Below are positions 1 to 9,357 of a stretch of DNA of 64,000 nucleotides, one piece after another. Numbering within the stretch: the stretch's first letter is position 1; each line of letters opens with the position of its first letter. The notes beneath the pieces were generated by a model. That model ran no database searches, was not told the origin of the DNA, and saw only the letters and a list, made by a program, of their open reading frames with translations. The stretch spans positions 1-64,000 of the forward strand of contig NZ_CP079865.1 in the NCBI RefSeq assembly GCF_025263565.1. Direction: 5' to 3'. This DNA is from Mycobacterium sp. SMC-8. Lineage in GTDB: Bacteria; Actinomycetota; Actinomycetes; Mycobacteriales; Mycobacteriaceae. The position numbers were made by a program, and so were the translations under genes.

Positions 1-815
1 CAGCAGTGCCCCGAGCACACCGAACACGAAGATCGGCGGTCAGGGTCAGATAGAAGCCGAGCATCCAACGCCATCAACTGCCCGGACGGCCGCCCAGCCG
101 GTCTGACCGGACCACGTTCGCGATGGGCCAGCGCCGAACGCGCCGAAATCCGGCGCCAGCCACAGGATCATCACCAGCACCTTGAATACGAGCTTTCCTG
201 CAGGTGCTCGATGCCACTGCAGGAGATCGGCTCACCGGCCAACTTCCTGAGGCCCTGCAGCGCGTGCCGAGCCCACCAGCAGCGCGACAGAACAACGCCT
301 GCAGCACGCTGCCCTCGGTCAGCGACGAGAACATCGACGTCGGGATGATGCCCTGAACGAAGTCCATCAGCCCACCCGGCTCTCATGGGCCTTGTCGGCC
401 AGCTCGGCGCGCCACTTGCTCCACGGTGAGTGTCGGTGACATGCAATCCGCTGCCGGGGTGCAGCAGGTTGCCGACCACCAGGCCGATCGCCAGTGCGAA
501 CGTCGACATCGGCCAGGAAGTAGACGAACGCCAGGCCGCCGACCTTGCCGACGGTGGCCGCCTTGCGGACCGGACCTGATTCCCAGCACGATCGTGCAGA
601 GATGACCGGCGCGATGGCATCATCTTGATCAGCGCCACGGAACTTGCCATACGGGTGCCCAGGACGCCGACGCTCTTGCCGACGTCGGGGCCAGGATGCC
701 GACCCCGACACCGGCGAGGACCGCGACGATCACGGCGATGTAGAGCCAGTGCGTGCGGTCTCGTCTGGGTCGGGGTGTCGGAAGGTGGGGTCGGCCGGTC
801 CATCGTGGTCGTCAT
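1..815 (-). pseudogene. dctA: C4-dicarboxylate/cation symporter DctA, multiply frameshifted, 3' end outside window
   Basis: The minus strand encodes pieces of a DctA-type (DAACS family) inner-membrane symporter that imports succinate, fumarate and malate with protons or sodium. Pieces such as VGKVGGLAFVYF and ALAIGLVVGNLLHPGSGL match the family but lie in different frames, and all three minus frames are needed to follow the protein. The start is probably the ATG at 815 (MTTTMDRP). The gene is divergent from a dicarboxylate-type two-component system at 921-3184, which fits the usual arrangement in which the sensor controls dctA. The many indels mean either a decayed gene or poor sequence near a contig end. 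The family call is fairly sure; the functional state is not. Confidence 0.75.
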
Positions 816-920
816 CGCACTGTCCTCCGGGGTCGCTGTGTGCAAAAGGTCTGCAAGGATGCTCTGCGAGGACGTGAGCCAGGTCACGTTTTAGTTCATT
901 ACGTTCACGGGAGGCAGGCG
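816..920. promoter_or_regulatory. Divergent dctA / sensor-kinase intergenic region
   Basis: About 105 bases separate the two divergent starts, so both promoters and any response-regulator site should lie here. A GGAGGC ribosome-binding site precedes the kinase ATG at 921. I cannot assign -10 and -35 boxes with confidence. Confidence 0.4.
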
Positions 921-2498
921 ATGGGACGGATCCGGCCGCCATCCCGACCCCCGTGGCCGCGGTCGTTGGCGGGCCAGGCCATCGCGTTGCAGATCCTGGT
1001 CATCGCGGTGATCGTGCTGGCCGGCAGCGCACTGGCCGCGCTGGACGCCCGCCGCGACGGCGACGCCGCGGCGCAGGAGCAGGTGGTCGGGATCGCGACC
1101 GCACTGGCCGACTCACCGTCGACGGCCGAGGCCATCGAGTCCGGGCGGGCCACCGAGATGCTGCAACCGGTCACCGAGCTGGTGCGCAGACAGACCGACA
1201 TCGCGTTCATCACGATCATGGCGCCCGATCGCACCCGCTTCACCCACACCGATCCGTCCCAGATCGGCGGCGCCTATCTGGGCACCATCGAACCCGCACT
1301 GCAGGGCGAGACGTTCACCGAGGTGTACACCGGCACGCTGGGTTCGTCCATCCGTGCGGTGGCCCCGGTCTACGACGGCGACGGCCGCGTCATCGGCCTG
1401 GTCGCCGCAGGCATCCTGCAGCAGAGCCTCGCCGAGCGCTGGCAGTCGCAGCTGCCCGTCATCGCGGCCGTCAGCCTTGCCGCGCTTGCGGTTTCACTGC
1501 TGGGCGTGTGGGGCATCCGCCGGCGGCTGCTGCGCCAGACGCACGGACTGCGCCCCGACGAACTGCGCGTCATGTACGACCACCACGACGCGATCCTGCA
1601 CTCGGTGTCCGAGGGACTGATCGTGCTCGACCGCTCCGGCGTGGCGGTGGTCAACGACGAGGCGCGCCGACTGCTGTCGTTGCCGGCCGGGGAGGTCGCC
1701 GCCGACGACCTGCCCGAGTTCCTGCGCACCTACAACCCCGGCGCCCGCGATGAGGTTCACGTGACCGACGACCGCGTGCTGGTGGTCAATCGGTCGCGGG
1801 TGCGGTCCGATGCCGGTTCGTCGGAAGTGGTCACCATCCGTGACCGCACCGAGTTGCAGGGCGCGCTGGGCGAACTCAACTCGCTGAAGGTGCTGACCGA
1901 CTCGCTGCGGTCTCAGGCCCACGAGGCGGCCAACAAACTGCACACCGTCGTCACCATGGTGGAGATGGAACGCACCGAGGAAGCCGTCCGGTTCGCCACC
2001 GCCGAACTCGAGCTGTCCCAGCAACTCGTCGACAGGCTCTCGGATGCGGTCGGCGAGCCGGCCCTGGTGGCGCTGTTGCTGGGCAAGACAGCCCAGGCCG
2101 ACGAACGCGGTATCGAGTTGACCGTGACCGAGGATTCCGAATTGCCTTCGGACACCGAAGATCTGCTCTTGACAGGCCAGGAGATGGTGACCGTGGCGGG
2201 CAACCTCATCGACAACGCGATGGATGCCTGCGATCCGGACGACCCTTGGGTGGAGGTCACCGTGCAGCAGAACGACGAACGGCTGCTGATCCGGGTGGCC
2301 GACAGCGGGGAGGGCATGGACGCCGGCACCTTCGAGAAGGCGATGCAGAGGGGTTACTCGACGAAGTCCGGTGACGACGACGGCAGGCACGGGCTGGGGC
2401 TGGCGTTGGTGGCCCAGGTGGTCAAACGCCACGGCGGGCAGCTCACCGCGGATGTGACCTACGGTTCGGTGGTGACGGTGACGGTGAATCGCCCGTGA
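921..2498 (+). CDS. CitA/DcuS-type sensor histidine kinase
   Basis: A membrane sensor kinase of 525 residues, probably sensing C4-dicarboxylates or citrate. In order it shows a first membrane helix near residues 16-38 (LQILVIAVIVLAG), an extracytoplasmic PDC-like sensor domain, a second helix near 175-195, a PAS-like segment, and an H-box of the SpoOB type (SLRSQAHEAANKLHTV). The ATPase has the N-box NLIDNAMDAC and glycine boxes DSGEGMD and GRHGLGLALV. The ATG at 921 is chosen over upstream starts because GGAGGC sits just before it and the first membrane helix follows directly. Its last bases overlap the start of the response regulator (GTGA), so the two are translationally coupled. Ligand specificity is inferred from the neighbouring dctA. 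Confidence 0.88.
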   Translation: MGRIRPPSRPPWPRSLAGQAIALQILVIAVIVLAGSALAALDARRDGDAAAQEQVVGIATALADSPSTAEAIESGRATEMLQPVTELVRRQTDIAFITIMAPDRTRFTHTDPSQIGGAYLGTIEPALQGETFTEVYTGTLGSSIRAVAPVYDGDGRVIGLVAAGILQQSLAERWQSQLPVIAAVSLAALAVSLLGVWGIRRRLLRQTHGLRPDELRVMYDHHDAILHSVSEGLIVLDRSGVAVVNDEARRLLSLPAGEVAADDLPEFLRTYNPGARDEVHVTDDRVLVVNRSRVRSDAGSSEVVTIRDRTELQGALGELNSLKVLTDSLRSQAHEAANKLHTVVTMVEMERTEEAVRFATAELELSQQLVDRLSDAVGEPALVALLLGKTAQADERGIELTVTEDSELPSDTEDLLLTGQEMVTVAGNLIDNAMDACDPDDPWVEVTVQQNDERLLIRVADSGEGMDAGTFEKAMQRGYSTKSGDDDGRHGLGLALVAQVVKRHGGQLTADVTYGSVVTVTVNRP

Positions 2499-3184
2499 TC
2501 ACGGTGTTGATCGTCGAGGACGAACCGTTGATCGCCGAGGCGCACCGGACTTATCTGCTGCGGCTGCAGGGGTTTTCGGTGGCGGCAGTGGCGCACACGG
2601 CGCGCGATGCGATGCGGGCGGCCTCCGAGGCGGCAGCGTCGGACGCCCCGATCGACCTGGTGCTGCTCGACATCGGGCTGCCGGACGCCAACGGGATCGC
2701 GCTCGCGTCGGCGCTGGCCGGCCTGCGGCCGGCGCCGGACATCATCACGATTACCTCAGAGCGCGATCTGGAGATGGTGCGCGCCGCGGTCGGTCACGGC
2801 GCGCTGGCGTACCTGTTGAAGCCGTTCACCTTCGCCGCGTTCCGCGAACGACTCGCGAGGCACCGGCGCTACCGCGAAGCGCTGCCTGCCGGTACCGATG
2901 CCGCCAGCCAGGCCGAGGTCGACCGGGCGCTGGCCGAGCTACGGGTCAACCCGGACCGGTCGGTGGCACCGAAAGGGGCGGCAGCGGGCACGAACGACGA
3001 GATCGCCCGTGCCGTACGCGATTCCACCCACGGTGTGACCGCCGATGAGGTGGCCAGGCAGGTGGGGGTGTCGCGGGTGACGGCCTGGCGTTACCTCGAG
3101 CGGCTCACCGACGAGGGAACGGTCAGCCGCCACACCGACTATGGAAAGGCCGGGCGACCGAAAACCCGCTATCAGTGGCGGTGA
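2495..3184 (+). CDS. CitB/DcuR-type response regulator
   Basis: A 229-residue cytoplasmic transcription factor paired with the kinase just upstream, overlapping it by four bases and starting with GTG. The receiver domain has the acidic pair EDE near the N-terminus, the phospho-acceptor aspartate in VLLDIGLPD, and the lysine in YLLKPF. The C-terminal part (HGVTADEVARQVGVSRVTAW) is a helix-turn-helix of the DcuR/DpiA kind. Expected targets are dicarboxylate transport genes such as the broken dctA. If dctA is truly dead, this pair has lost its nearest target. Confidence 0.88.
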   Translation: MITVLIVEDEPLIAEAHRTYLLRLQGFSVAAVAHTARDAMRAASEAAASDAPIDLVLLDIGLPDANGIALASALAGLRPAPDIITITSERDLEMVRAAVGHGALAYLLKPFTFAAFRERLARHRRYREALPAGTDAASQAEVDRALAELRVNPDRSVAPKGAAAGTNDEIARAVRDSTHGVTADEVARQVGVSRVTAWRYLERLTDEGTVSRHTDYGKAGRPKTRYQWR

Positions 3185-3199
3185 ACTCGAGTGACGCCG

Positions 3200-4301
3200 T
3201 CAGGCGGGGGCTGCCTGCAGCCGGCGCGGGGCGCCCACCGCGATCTGATCGGTCGCCAGGAACTGCGAGTACAGCGTCTCGATCGAGGACTCGACCGAGT
3301 ACACGCTCACCGCGCCGGAGTAGTCGGCGACGTAGAGGCGCGAACTGTCGGCGCCCTGAGCGACGCACGACGGCCTGGCGTCGACCGTCAGCGCGTCGAC
3401 GACGTCGAGGCTGAGCGTGCACAGCACCGCGACACGGTCGTAATCCACGATGTATGCGCGGGTCTGGTCGGCGCTCATCGACAACTGCGTGGGGGCACCA
3501 CCCACGGTCACCCGATCGGTGATCCGCATCGCGCCCAGATCGAGGATGTGGACGGCGCCGCCGACCACTCGGTCCGAGGTGAGCACGTAGACCGCTCCCG
3601 GCGTAGGCGATGTCGCGGATCGGTGCGCCGACAGGCACCACCCGATGCACCTGCGAGGTTTCGGTGTCGACGACGATCACGCGGCTGCCGACCGCGTCGG
3701 TGACGGCGACGTACAGCCGCTTGCCGTTCGGGTCGGCGCAGAGCGCGTCCACGTTGGCGGCCGGACCGGATCCGATGCCGATGGTGCCGACCCGCTCAGC
3801 GGTGACGTCGATGACCGCGACGTCGATGCGGTCCTGCGCACCGCGACCGGCATAAACCCGCTTACCGCCGGAACCGGCCGTCAGCGCGGTGACCCCGAAG
3901 GCCACCGGGTAGGTAGCGACGACGGCGCGGCTGTCCAGGTCGATCACCTTGACCGCGTCGAAGCTGCCGGAGGTGACGCCGACGAAGGCCCGGTCGTCGG
4001 ACACGGCCACCGCGGTCGGCTCACCGTCGACCGCGACGGTGGCGACCACGTTGAGGGTGGTGTTGTCGATCAGCGACACGCTGGCGTCGGCGGCATTGGC
4101 CACGACGACAATGCCCTGAGCCGCGGCGATGTCGCCGATGGGGCCCAGGTTCGGCGTGAGGCGGTGCTCCAGCACCACATCGCCTTTCGCTGTCCCGTCG
4201 GTCCCGCGTGTCCCTGCCGCCGCCGACGGCGCATCTGTCACATTCGACTCGGTTTTACCCTTGGACATCAAGCGCCTCATCAGCACCGAAAAGTTTGCCA
4301 T
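3200..4301 (-). pseudogene. YVTN/YncE-type beta-propeller protein, one frameshift
   Basis: The protein is built of repeated beta-propeller blades (VVATVAVDGEPTAVAVS, RVYAGRGAQDRIDVAVIDV, RLYVAVTDAVGSRVIVVD) as in the YncE family, which bind ligands or partners without a known enzyme activity. Translation runs from the ATG at 4301, which follows GGAGG at about 11 bases, to about 3600. There one surplus base shifts it, and the remaining blades continue in another frame (LTSDRVVGGAVHILDLG) to a stop at 3200. Both halves are otherwise intact, so a sequencing indel or a very recent mutation is likely. It is convergent with the response regulator. The role is unknown. Confidence 0.7.
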
Positions 4302-4737
4302 GTGTTGTGGTACCTCCGCCGGCACGACGTCTGCCAAGCTCTAGATTCCGTGTCAAGGCGCCCGAACGGGCGCCGCCTGAGTCGAGTGTAGCGACGGAAA
4401 TTCGGTATCGACCCCGACGAATTCGCGCTTCGTCACAGGGAGCGCCGAAGCTCTCAGGGCTCGCTTAAGAAACGTTGCGTTATGAATTCGTTACTTCGAA
4501 ACAGCAAAGCCGAAACCGCAGCTGAACAGTGCCTGAACGGAGGCAGCAAGCCCACCGGGAAAATCGGCACAAAACATGTTCGTAACAATTTCTTAGCTTT
4601 GCCCCGGAAAGTGAGCGCGAGATCACAGCGGCACATCGCAGCAAAACCACAATGTGGATAACGGCTGTGGAGAACTCCGCACCTGGGCGGCAGCACGCGT
4701 CTGCGAAGGCTGCGCCGTCGTGTTCGCTGGAAAAGCG
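4302..4737. other. Intergenic region without a supported gene
   Basis: About 435 bases between the propeller gene and the STAS gene. The stretch at 4440-4660 is less GC-rich than its surroundings and probably holds the promoter of the propeller gene. No open frame here looks like a protein. Confidence 0.4.
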
Positions 4738-5145
4738 TCAGGCAGGTTTGGCGGCGCGCACCGACGGGATCGTTGTTGCCGGGATCAGACCCTCGGGATC
4801 ACAGAGTTCGAGCACGCGTGCCACTGCCGGCCCGGCGACGACGCACCAGGTCACTTCTTCGCGAGCCAGATGGGCGCTGATGGCGTACAGCGCCGAGGCG
4901 CCGTCGAAGGCCATGAAATTCACGTCGGTGAGATCGAGCACCACGGCAGCGCTGCCGGCGCTGACTTCGCGCACGGTGTGGGCGAAGTGTTTGGCGTTGG
5001 CCGCGTCCACTTCGCCGCACACCGCTACCGTGGCCTTTCTGTCGGCCCCCACGCCCTCCTCACGCCAGGTGAAGGTCAGCGACGTCGACGCGATTGCGAA
5101 GCTCCGACTGTCGGCTGACCTGCTGCGGATGGAGGTAGCGGTCAT
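4738..5145 (-). CDS. STAS-domain protein (anti-sigma-factor antagonist-like)
   Basis: A 135-residue STAS-domain protein. The core VAVCGEVDAANAKHF then VVLDLTDVNFMAFDGASALY follows the SpoIIAA/RsbV pattern, in which a conserved serine in the loop after the aspartate is phosphorylated by a serine-kinase anti-sigma factor. Here the usual DSSG segment reads DGAS, so the phospho-serine may be shifted or lost. Such proteins act in partner-switching control of stress sigma factors; no kinase partner is encoded nearby. The ATG at 5145 is chosen because the domain starts shortly after, though its ribosome-binding site is weak. A second STAS gene lies at 5475-5846. Confidence 0.72.
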   Translation of the reverse strand: MTATSIRSRSADSRSFAIASTSLTFTWREEGVGADRKATVAVCGEVDAANAKHFAHTVREVSAGSAAVVLDLTDVNFMAFDGASALYAISAHLAREEVTWCVVAGPAVARVLELCDPEGLIPATTIPSVRAAKPA

Positions 5146-5410
5146 CGCAGGACAATCTACCTGCGTGACGGTTACGACTGTTCGGCTTTTGCCGCTCCTC
5201 GTTGGCCTTGGCGGCCGCGCGGGCACTCTCGGCCTCGGCTTCCTTCTGTGCGGCCTCGCGCTGTGCGTCGGCCTTGTCCTGCTGGGCCTGGCCCTCGCGT
5301 TGCAGGTCATCCCGGCCCGTGACGACGCCGACGACCTCTTTGGCCTTGCCCTTGACGCCTTCGACGACGCCCTTGACGGCTTCTTCCGGACCAGAATTGT
5401 GATCGCTCAC
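5060..5410 (-). CDS. CsbD-like general stress protein, probably frameshifted at its C-terminus
   Basis: A small hydrophilic, highly charged protein starting at GTG 5410 behind an AGGAG site. The N-terminal half (GPEEAVKGVVEGVKGKAKEV) is the CsbD signature of sigma-factor-controlled stress proteins of unknown mechanism. The tail is rich in Ala, Gln, Glu and Lys. As it stands the frame reads on over the next gene to 5060. Restoring one A in the AAAA run at 5187-5190 would end it cleanly as KAEQS at 5172, which I think is the true end. It sits between two STAS genes, in keeping with a stress-response locus. Confidence 0.65.
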   Translation of the reverse strand: MSDHNSGPEEAVKGVVEGVKGKAKEVVGVVTGRDDLQREGQAQQDKADAQREAAQKEAEAESARAAAKANEERQKPNSRNRHAGRLSCDDRYLHPQQVSRQSELRNRVDVADLHLA

Positions 5411-5474
5411 CAGACACTCCTTTTTCTGCGGGGCTACCGCTGGGCGAAGCGTCTGTTCCCCAGGCGCCAAAATG

Positions 5475-5846
5475 TCAAACCTGCCGGTCAGCACGACAGA
5501 CAGGCGACCTAGCTTTGACGTGCGCCACGGCGACGTCGAGCGTCGAGAAGAGATCGACGTAGTCGGCCACCCCGGTGATCTGGAGCGGGCGACTGGTGGC
5601 CGGTCCGTCGGCGACGACGGCGAACTCGACCGAACCGTCGACCTGCTTGCGCGTGACCATCAGGACCTGCATGCCCGCCGACCCCAGAAAGTCCACGTCG
5701 GTCAGGTCGACGATCAGGCCCGACGGCCTGCGCGCCAGCGCCGCGGCGATCACCGCCTGCAGTTGCGGCGCGGTGAGCATGTCGACAGCGCCGACCGCGG
5801 CGACCACCGCGATATCGTCGACCTGCTGTTCGCTGAATTGCTGCAT
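5475..5846 (-). CDS. STAS-domain anti-sigma-factor antagonist-like protein
   Basis: A 123-residue STAS protein with the motif LIVDLTDVDFLGSAGMQVL, close to the RsbV/SpoIIAA consensus, in which the serine of GSAG is the expected phosphorylation site. The ATG at 5846 has a GAGG site just upstream; an earlier ATG gives a longer, less typical N-terminus. It is probably part of a partner-switching stress circuit with the neighbouring CsbD-like and second STAS genes, all on the same strand. The cognate kinase and sigma factor are not in the window. Confidence 0.78.
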   Translation of the reverse strand: MQQFSEQQVDDIAVVAAVGAVDMLTAPQLQAVIAAALARRPSGLIVDLTDVDFLGSAGMQVLMVTRKQVDGSVEFAVVADGPATSRPLQITGVADYVDLFSTLDVAVAHVKARSPVCRADRQV

Positions 5847-6111
5847 CGTCCTCAAGCCTCGTCTCATAAATGCGGCCGAAGAGCGGTCGCAGATGATCTC
5901 GGGAGGCTGCAGTCTGAACCCGGAGCGGTGTCTTACGTATGACAACCTCACACAGGTTAGCGAAGTCATCCGCAGAACGAACAATTGCGGCGATCAGCGC
6001 CTACCGTCCGTCGGCGCCCGCGCCATCACCGGCTGAACTTCCCGATCCCCCGCGGGACGCACTGGCCGCCGTTAGCGTGACCCTGCACAGGGACCTACGC
6101 GGGGAGCCAGC

Positions 6112-6390
6112 ATGCGCGCCACACCGTCACGTCACACCGAAGGCGATCGAGCCACCTCCGGCCGATGTCGGCTCGCCACACTCGTACTGACCGCGCTGGC
6201 AACCCTTCTCGGGGTGGGCCTGCTGACCCCGGGGACGGCGGCGGCGCAGGACCCCAACTACGTCATCGCCACCGACACCACCTTCGCGCCCGTCGAATTC
6301 CAGGACGCCGGTGGCCAACTCGTGGGCATCGACAGGGATCTGACCCGCGAGCATCCACGGCTGCGGGACTTCCTGTCCAAGGTGCTCTAG
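6112..6390 (+). pseudogene. Amino-acid ABC transporter substrate-binding protein, N-terminal remnant
   Basis: The frame begins with a signal peptide ending near TPGTAAAQ, followed by NYVIATDTTFAPVEFQD and GGQLVGIDRDL, the typical start of a GlnH/FliY-type binding protein for polar amino acids. After about 75 residues the similarity stops and an unrelated short tail leads to a stop at 6390. The mature protein should be about 230 residues or more, so this is an internal deletion or truncation. It cannot bind substrate in this form. Confidence 0.6.
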
Positions 6391-6529
6391 GCAGCGGTAC
6401 GCCGAAACTGCCCGGGATCTCCATGGAATCTCCATCCGGACTCCAAGCGTTGCACGGCACGCGTCGCGACGATGGTGTCACTCGATGTCCTGGCCACGCC
6501 GGTGACGCCCTCACACAAGGAGTTGCACG

Positions 6530-6817
6530 ATGACGAAGTTACTTGCCGCGGCCCTGCTGCCGCTCGGTGCCGCGTTGACCCTGGCCGCGCCGGCCCAGGC
6601 CGACACCGCGACCTCGACGATCAACCAGCTGCGGTCCCAGGGCTATGACGTGCGGGTCAGCCGCGTCGGCAGCGCCCCGCTCGACCAGTGCACGGTGATC
6701 AGCGTGCGCAGCCTGCCGATCGCCAACCAGCAGTTCCCGGTCGACGACGACGACGTCAACGTGTTCACGGTTACGCCCAAGCAGAAGGTGAATGTGACGC
6801 TGGACTGCGCCGGCTGA
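6530..6817 (+). CDS. Small secreted protein of unknown function
   Basis: A 95-residue protein with a clear Sec signal peptide (MTKLLAAALLPLGAALTLAA, cleavage after AQA). The mature part of about 70 residues has two cysteines (DQCTVIS and LDCAG) that could form a disulphide. AAGGAG precedes the ATG. Small secreted proteins of this shape are common in mycobacteria; no activity is known for them. It is a stand-alone gene. Confidence 0.75.
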   Translation: MTKLLAAALLPLGAALTLAAPAQADTATSTINQLRSQGYDVRVSRVGSAPLDQCTVISVRSLPIANQQFPVDDDDVNVFTVTPKQKVNVTLDCAG

Positions 6818-6866
6818 TCCGAGCCCGGCGGGCGCTACACACGGTGCCCGTCTAGGTTTGGATCCC

Positions 6867-8240
6867 GTGTCTTCGGCGCCCCCGTCCCGATCGTCGTTCC
6901 CCCGCGGCATGGCGCTGCTCGTGGCCGGTGCCATGTTCATGGAGATCCTGGACGCGACGATCATCGCGACCGCCATCCCGGCCATCGCGGCGAGCTTCGA
7001 CGTGGCCCCCGTCGATGTCAACATCGCCGTTTCGGCCTACCTGCTGACCGTCGCGGTCCTGATCCCGGCCACCGGGTGGGCGGCCGACCGATTCGGCATC
7101 CGGGCCGTGTTCCTCTGCGCGATCGTCATTTTCACGCTGGCCTCGGCGGGATGCGCGCTGAGCGTCTCGCTGCCGATGCTCGTGGCGATGCGGGTCCTGC
7201 AGGGGGTCGGCGGCGCGATGATGGTCCCTGTCGGCCGGCTGGCGGTGTTGCGTTACAGCGAAAAGACCGATCTGGTGCGCGCGATCGCACTGCTGACCTG
7301 GCCGGCGCTGACCGCGCCGGTGGTCGCACCCGCACTCGGCGGGGCGATCGCGACCTACGGGTCCTGGCGTTGGATCTTCCTGATCAACATCCCGATCGGG
7401 ATCGTCGGATTCTTGTTGGCGCTCAAGCTGATCCGCGGCGGCCCGACAGCAGAGGTACGGCCGTTCGACTGGCGGGGGCTGCTGTTTCTCGGCACGGGCA
7501 TCGCGGCGGCGCTGCTGGCCCTGGAGCATGTCCGGGTCAGCGGCACCGACTGGGTGCTGGTCGGAGTCGGCGGCACGGTCGCGGTCGTTCTGCTGGCCGC
7601 CGCGCTCTGGCACCTGCGCCGCTCGCCGGCGCCGCTGATGCGGCTGTCCGTGCTGCGGGTGCGGACGTTGCGCATCACGGTATCGGGCGGCTCGCTGTAT
7701 CGCCTGGTGATCACCGCGGTGCCGTTCCTGCTGCCGCTGCTGTTCCAGCTGGAGTTCGGCTGGTCGGCGTTCACCGCGGGATTGATGGTGGCCGCGCTGT
7801 TCGTCGGCAACCTGACGATCAAGCCGATCACCACGCCGTTGATGCGCCGGTTCGGCATCAAGCGTGTGCTGCTGGTCAACGGTCTGGTCTCGGTGGCGTG
7901 GTTCGCGGTGCTGGCGGCGTTGCGACCGGACACCCCCGTCGTGGTGATCGCGGTCGCCCTGTATGTCAGCGGCGCGCTGCGGTCGATCGGGTTCACCGCA
8001 TACAACAGCCTGGCGTTCGCCGATGTCGACGGCGACGAGCTCACTCACGCGAACACGCTCAACGCCACGGTGCAGGAAGTGGCGGCCGGCCTCGGCATCG
8101 CGGTGGCCGCGCTGCTCCTGACGGTGCTGGCGTCGTTCTCGTGGGCTTTCGTCGCGCTTGGCGCGCTACTTGCGCTCACCCTCGTCGAGACGCTGCGGTT
8201 GCCGGCCGATGCGGGCGCCCATGTCAGCGGCACGCGTTGA
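6867..8240 (+). CDS. MFS transporter, DHA2 (EmrB/QacA) type drug exporter
   Basis: A membrane protein of about 457 residues with some 12-14 hydrophobic helices. The first helix carries MEILDATIIATAIPAIA, matching DHA2 motif D1 (LDxTxxNxALP-like). The loop GWAADRFGIR is motif A, and RVLQGVGGAMMVPVGR is motif B. It probably exports hydrophobic drugs or metabolites using the proton gradient. GTG at 6867 is preferred to TTG at 6858; neither has a strong ribosome-binding site, so the transcript may be leaderless. The substrate cannot be told from sequence. Confidence 0.85.
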   Translation: MSSAPPSRSSFPRGMALLVAGAMFMEILDATIIATAIPAIAASFDVAPVDVNIAVSAYLLTVAVLIPATGWAADRFGIRAVFLCAIVIFTLASAGCALSVSLPMLVAMRVLQGVGGAMMVPVGRLAVLRYSEKTDLVRAIALLTWPALTAPVVAPALGGAIATYGSWRWIFLINIPIGIVGFLLALKLIRGGPTAEVRPFDWRGLLFLGTGIAAALLALEHVRVSGTDWVLVGVGGTVAVVLLAAALWHLRRSPAPLMRLSVLRVRTLRITVSGGSLYRLVITAVPFLLPLLFQLEFGWSAFTAGLMVAALFVGNLTIKPITTPLMRRFGIKRVLLVNGLVSVAWFAVLAALRPDTPVVVIAVALYVSGALRSIGFTAYNSLAFADVDGDELTHANTLNATVQEVAAGLGIAVAALLLTVLASFSWAFVALGALLALTLVETLRLPADAGAHVSGTR

Positions 8241-8325
8241 GACGCCGCCAACGGAGACGGCTCAGCGCAGTTCTTCGCGCGCGCCTCCCGCAAAAGTCTC
8301 GACCATCACTTTAGCCTTGGGGGCC

Positions 8326-8574
8326 GTGACCACACTGCTCGAGCCGTCGCTGGCGGAACTGGATTTCGACCCCGAGATCCTGTGCACCTGCCGCAAGTTC
8401 TGCGGCCCGCTCGCCCACCCGGCGCAATGGTGGGTCACGCTGTCGTGCGGATGCCCCTACCCGATGTGCCGTCGCGCGCTGCGGATCGCCAACATCCGGC
8501 TCAAGGTGCGCCCGCTGACCTGCCGACACTGCGAGACCGACCAGATCGCAATCCGGTCAGTCGTGCCGATCTGA
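8326..8574 (+). CDS. Cysteine-rich small protein, probable zinc ribbon
   Basis: An 82-residue protein starting at GTG 8326, after the MFS gene. It has a dense set of cysteines (CTCRKFCGP, CGCPYPMC, CRHCET) that could hold one or two zinc ions. There is no signal peptide, so it is probably cytoplasmic. Its last 18 bases overlap the convergent transporter gene. No function is assigned. Confidence 0.6.
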   Translation: MTTLLEPSLAELDFDPEILCTCRKFCGPLAHPAQWWVTLSCGCPYPMCRRALRIANIRLKVRPLTCRHCETDQIAIRSVVPI

Positions 8575-9321
8575 GGTTGCCGAACCCGCGCCGACATCGG
8601 ACTCCTCCCCGGCCTCGGCCGGGGAGGGCAACCGCGCCGGCGACGTCCTTAACACCGCAGGCCGGAGCCGCTCGGGCAATGCCCACAGGGTCGCACCGAA
8701 GGCCGCCACGAGCGCCACGGCGAGGGCCGCGATGGCGACCGTCGACAGCGACGGCCACAGATTCTCCAGCAGCATGGAGAAGCCGAACACCAGGAACAGC
8801 GCCGCCGCGGTGACCTGGATGAACCGCTCAGGAAGGTGCTTGCCGGCCACCGCGCCGACCGCGATGGCCAGGCCGTCGGCGGCGACCATGCCCAGGGTCG
8901 ACCCGATCCACACGCCGAGCCAGTCACGGTCGGCCGCCAGCGTCACGGTCGCCAGCATCGTCTTGTCACCGAGTTCGGCGAGTACGAAGGCCGAGGTGAC
9001 CACGAAGAACGCAGGTGCGGTGGCCTTGTCCGCGCGTGAGGTCTCGTCGTCGGACAGGCTGTCGCCGCGCAGCGTCCACAAGCCGAAGAACACGAACATC
9101 GCGCCGGCGATGAGTCCCAGCAGGTGCGTCGGCAGCGCGGCGCCCAGGTAGTGGCCGATCGCGACCGAGAGCACGTGCACGACGGCGGTGGCGACGGTGA
9201 TGGCGGACAACACCACCCACCACCGGTACCGCAAGGCGAACATCATCGCCACCAGTTGGGTCTTGTCCCCCAACTCGGCGACGAAGATGACGGCGAAGCT
9301 CAACAGCGCAGCGGCGAGCAC
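8557..9321 (-). CDS. GDT1/TMEM165 (UPF0016) family Mn2+/Ca2+ transporter
   Basis: A membrane protein of about 254 residues with two copies of the family signature ExGDKT (VAELGDKTQLVAMM and LAELGDKTMLATVT), each in a three-helix half, which is the hallmark of cation exporters of this family. In bacteria such proteins export manganese. The start is GTG 9321 (or 9324) just after AGGAG at 9327-9331. The longer open frame upstream encodes no helix and overlaps a riboswitch. The yybP-ykoY RNA upstream strongly supports a manganese role: high Mn2+ should switch the exporter on. The C-terminal tail is hydrophilic. Confidence 0.88.
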   Translation of the reverse strand: MLAAALLSFAVIFVAELGDKTQLVAMMFALRYRWWVVLSAITVATAVVHVLSVAIGHYLGAALPTHLLGLIAGAMFVFFGLWTLRGDSLSDDETSRADKATAPAFFVVTSAFVLAELGDKTMLATVTLAADRDWLGVWIGSTLGMVAADGLAIAVGAVAGKHLPERFIQVTAAALFLVFGFSMLLENLWPSLSTVAIAALAVALVAAFGATLWALPERLRPAVLRTSPARLPSPAEAGEESDVGAGSATSDRHD

Positions 9322-9357
9322 CACAACTCCTCGGAGTTCGAGGTCTGCCGCTCGGAG

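Noticed and set aside
1494..2432. Long minus-strand open frame inside the sensor kinase
   Set aside because: It is the shadow of a high-GC gene; the plus-strand frame has all kinase motifs.
4454..4696. Open frame in the region before the STAS gene
   Set aside because: AT-richer sequence with poor codon use and no recognisable protein; more likely a promoter region.
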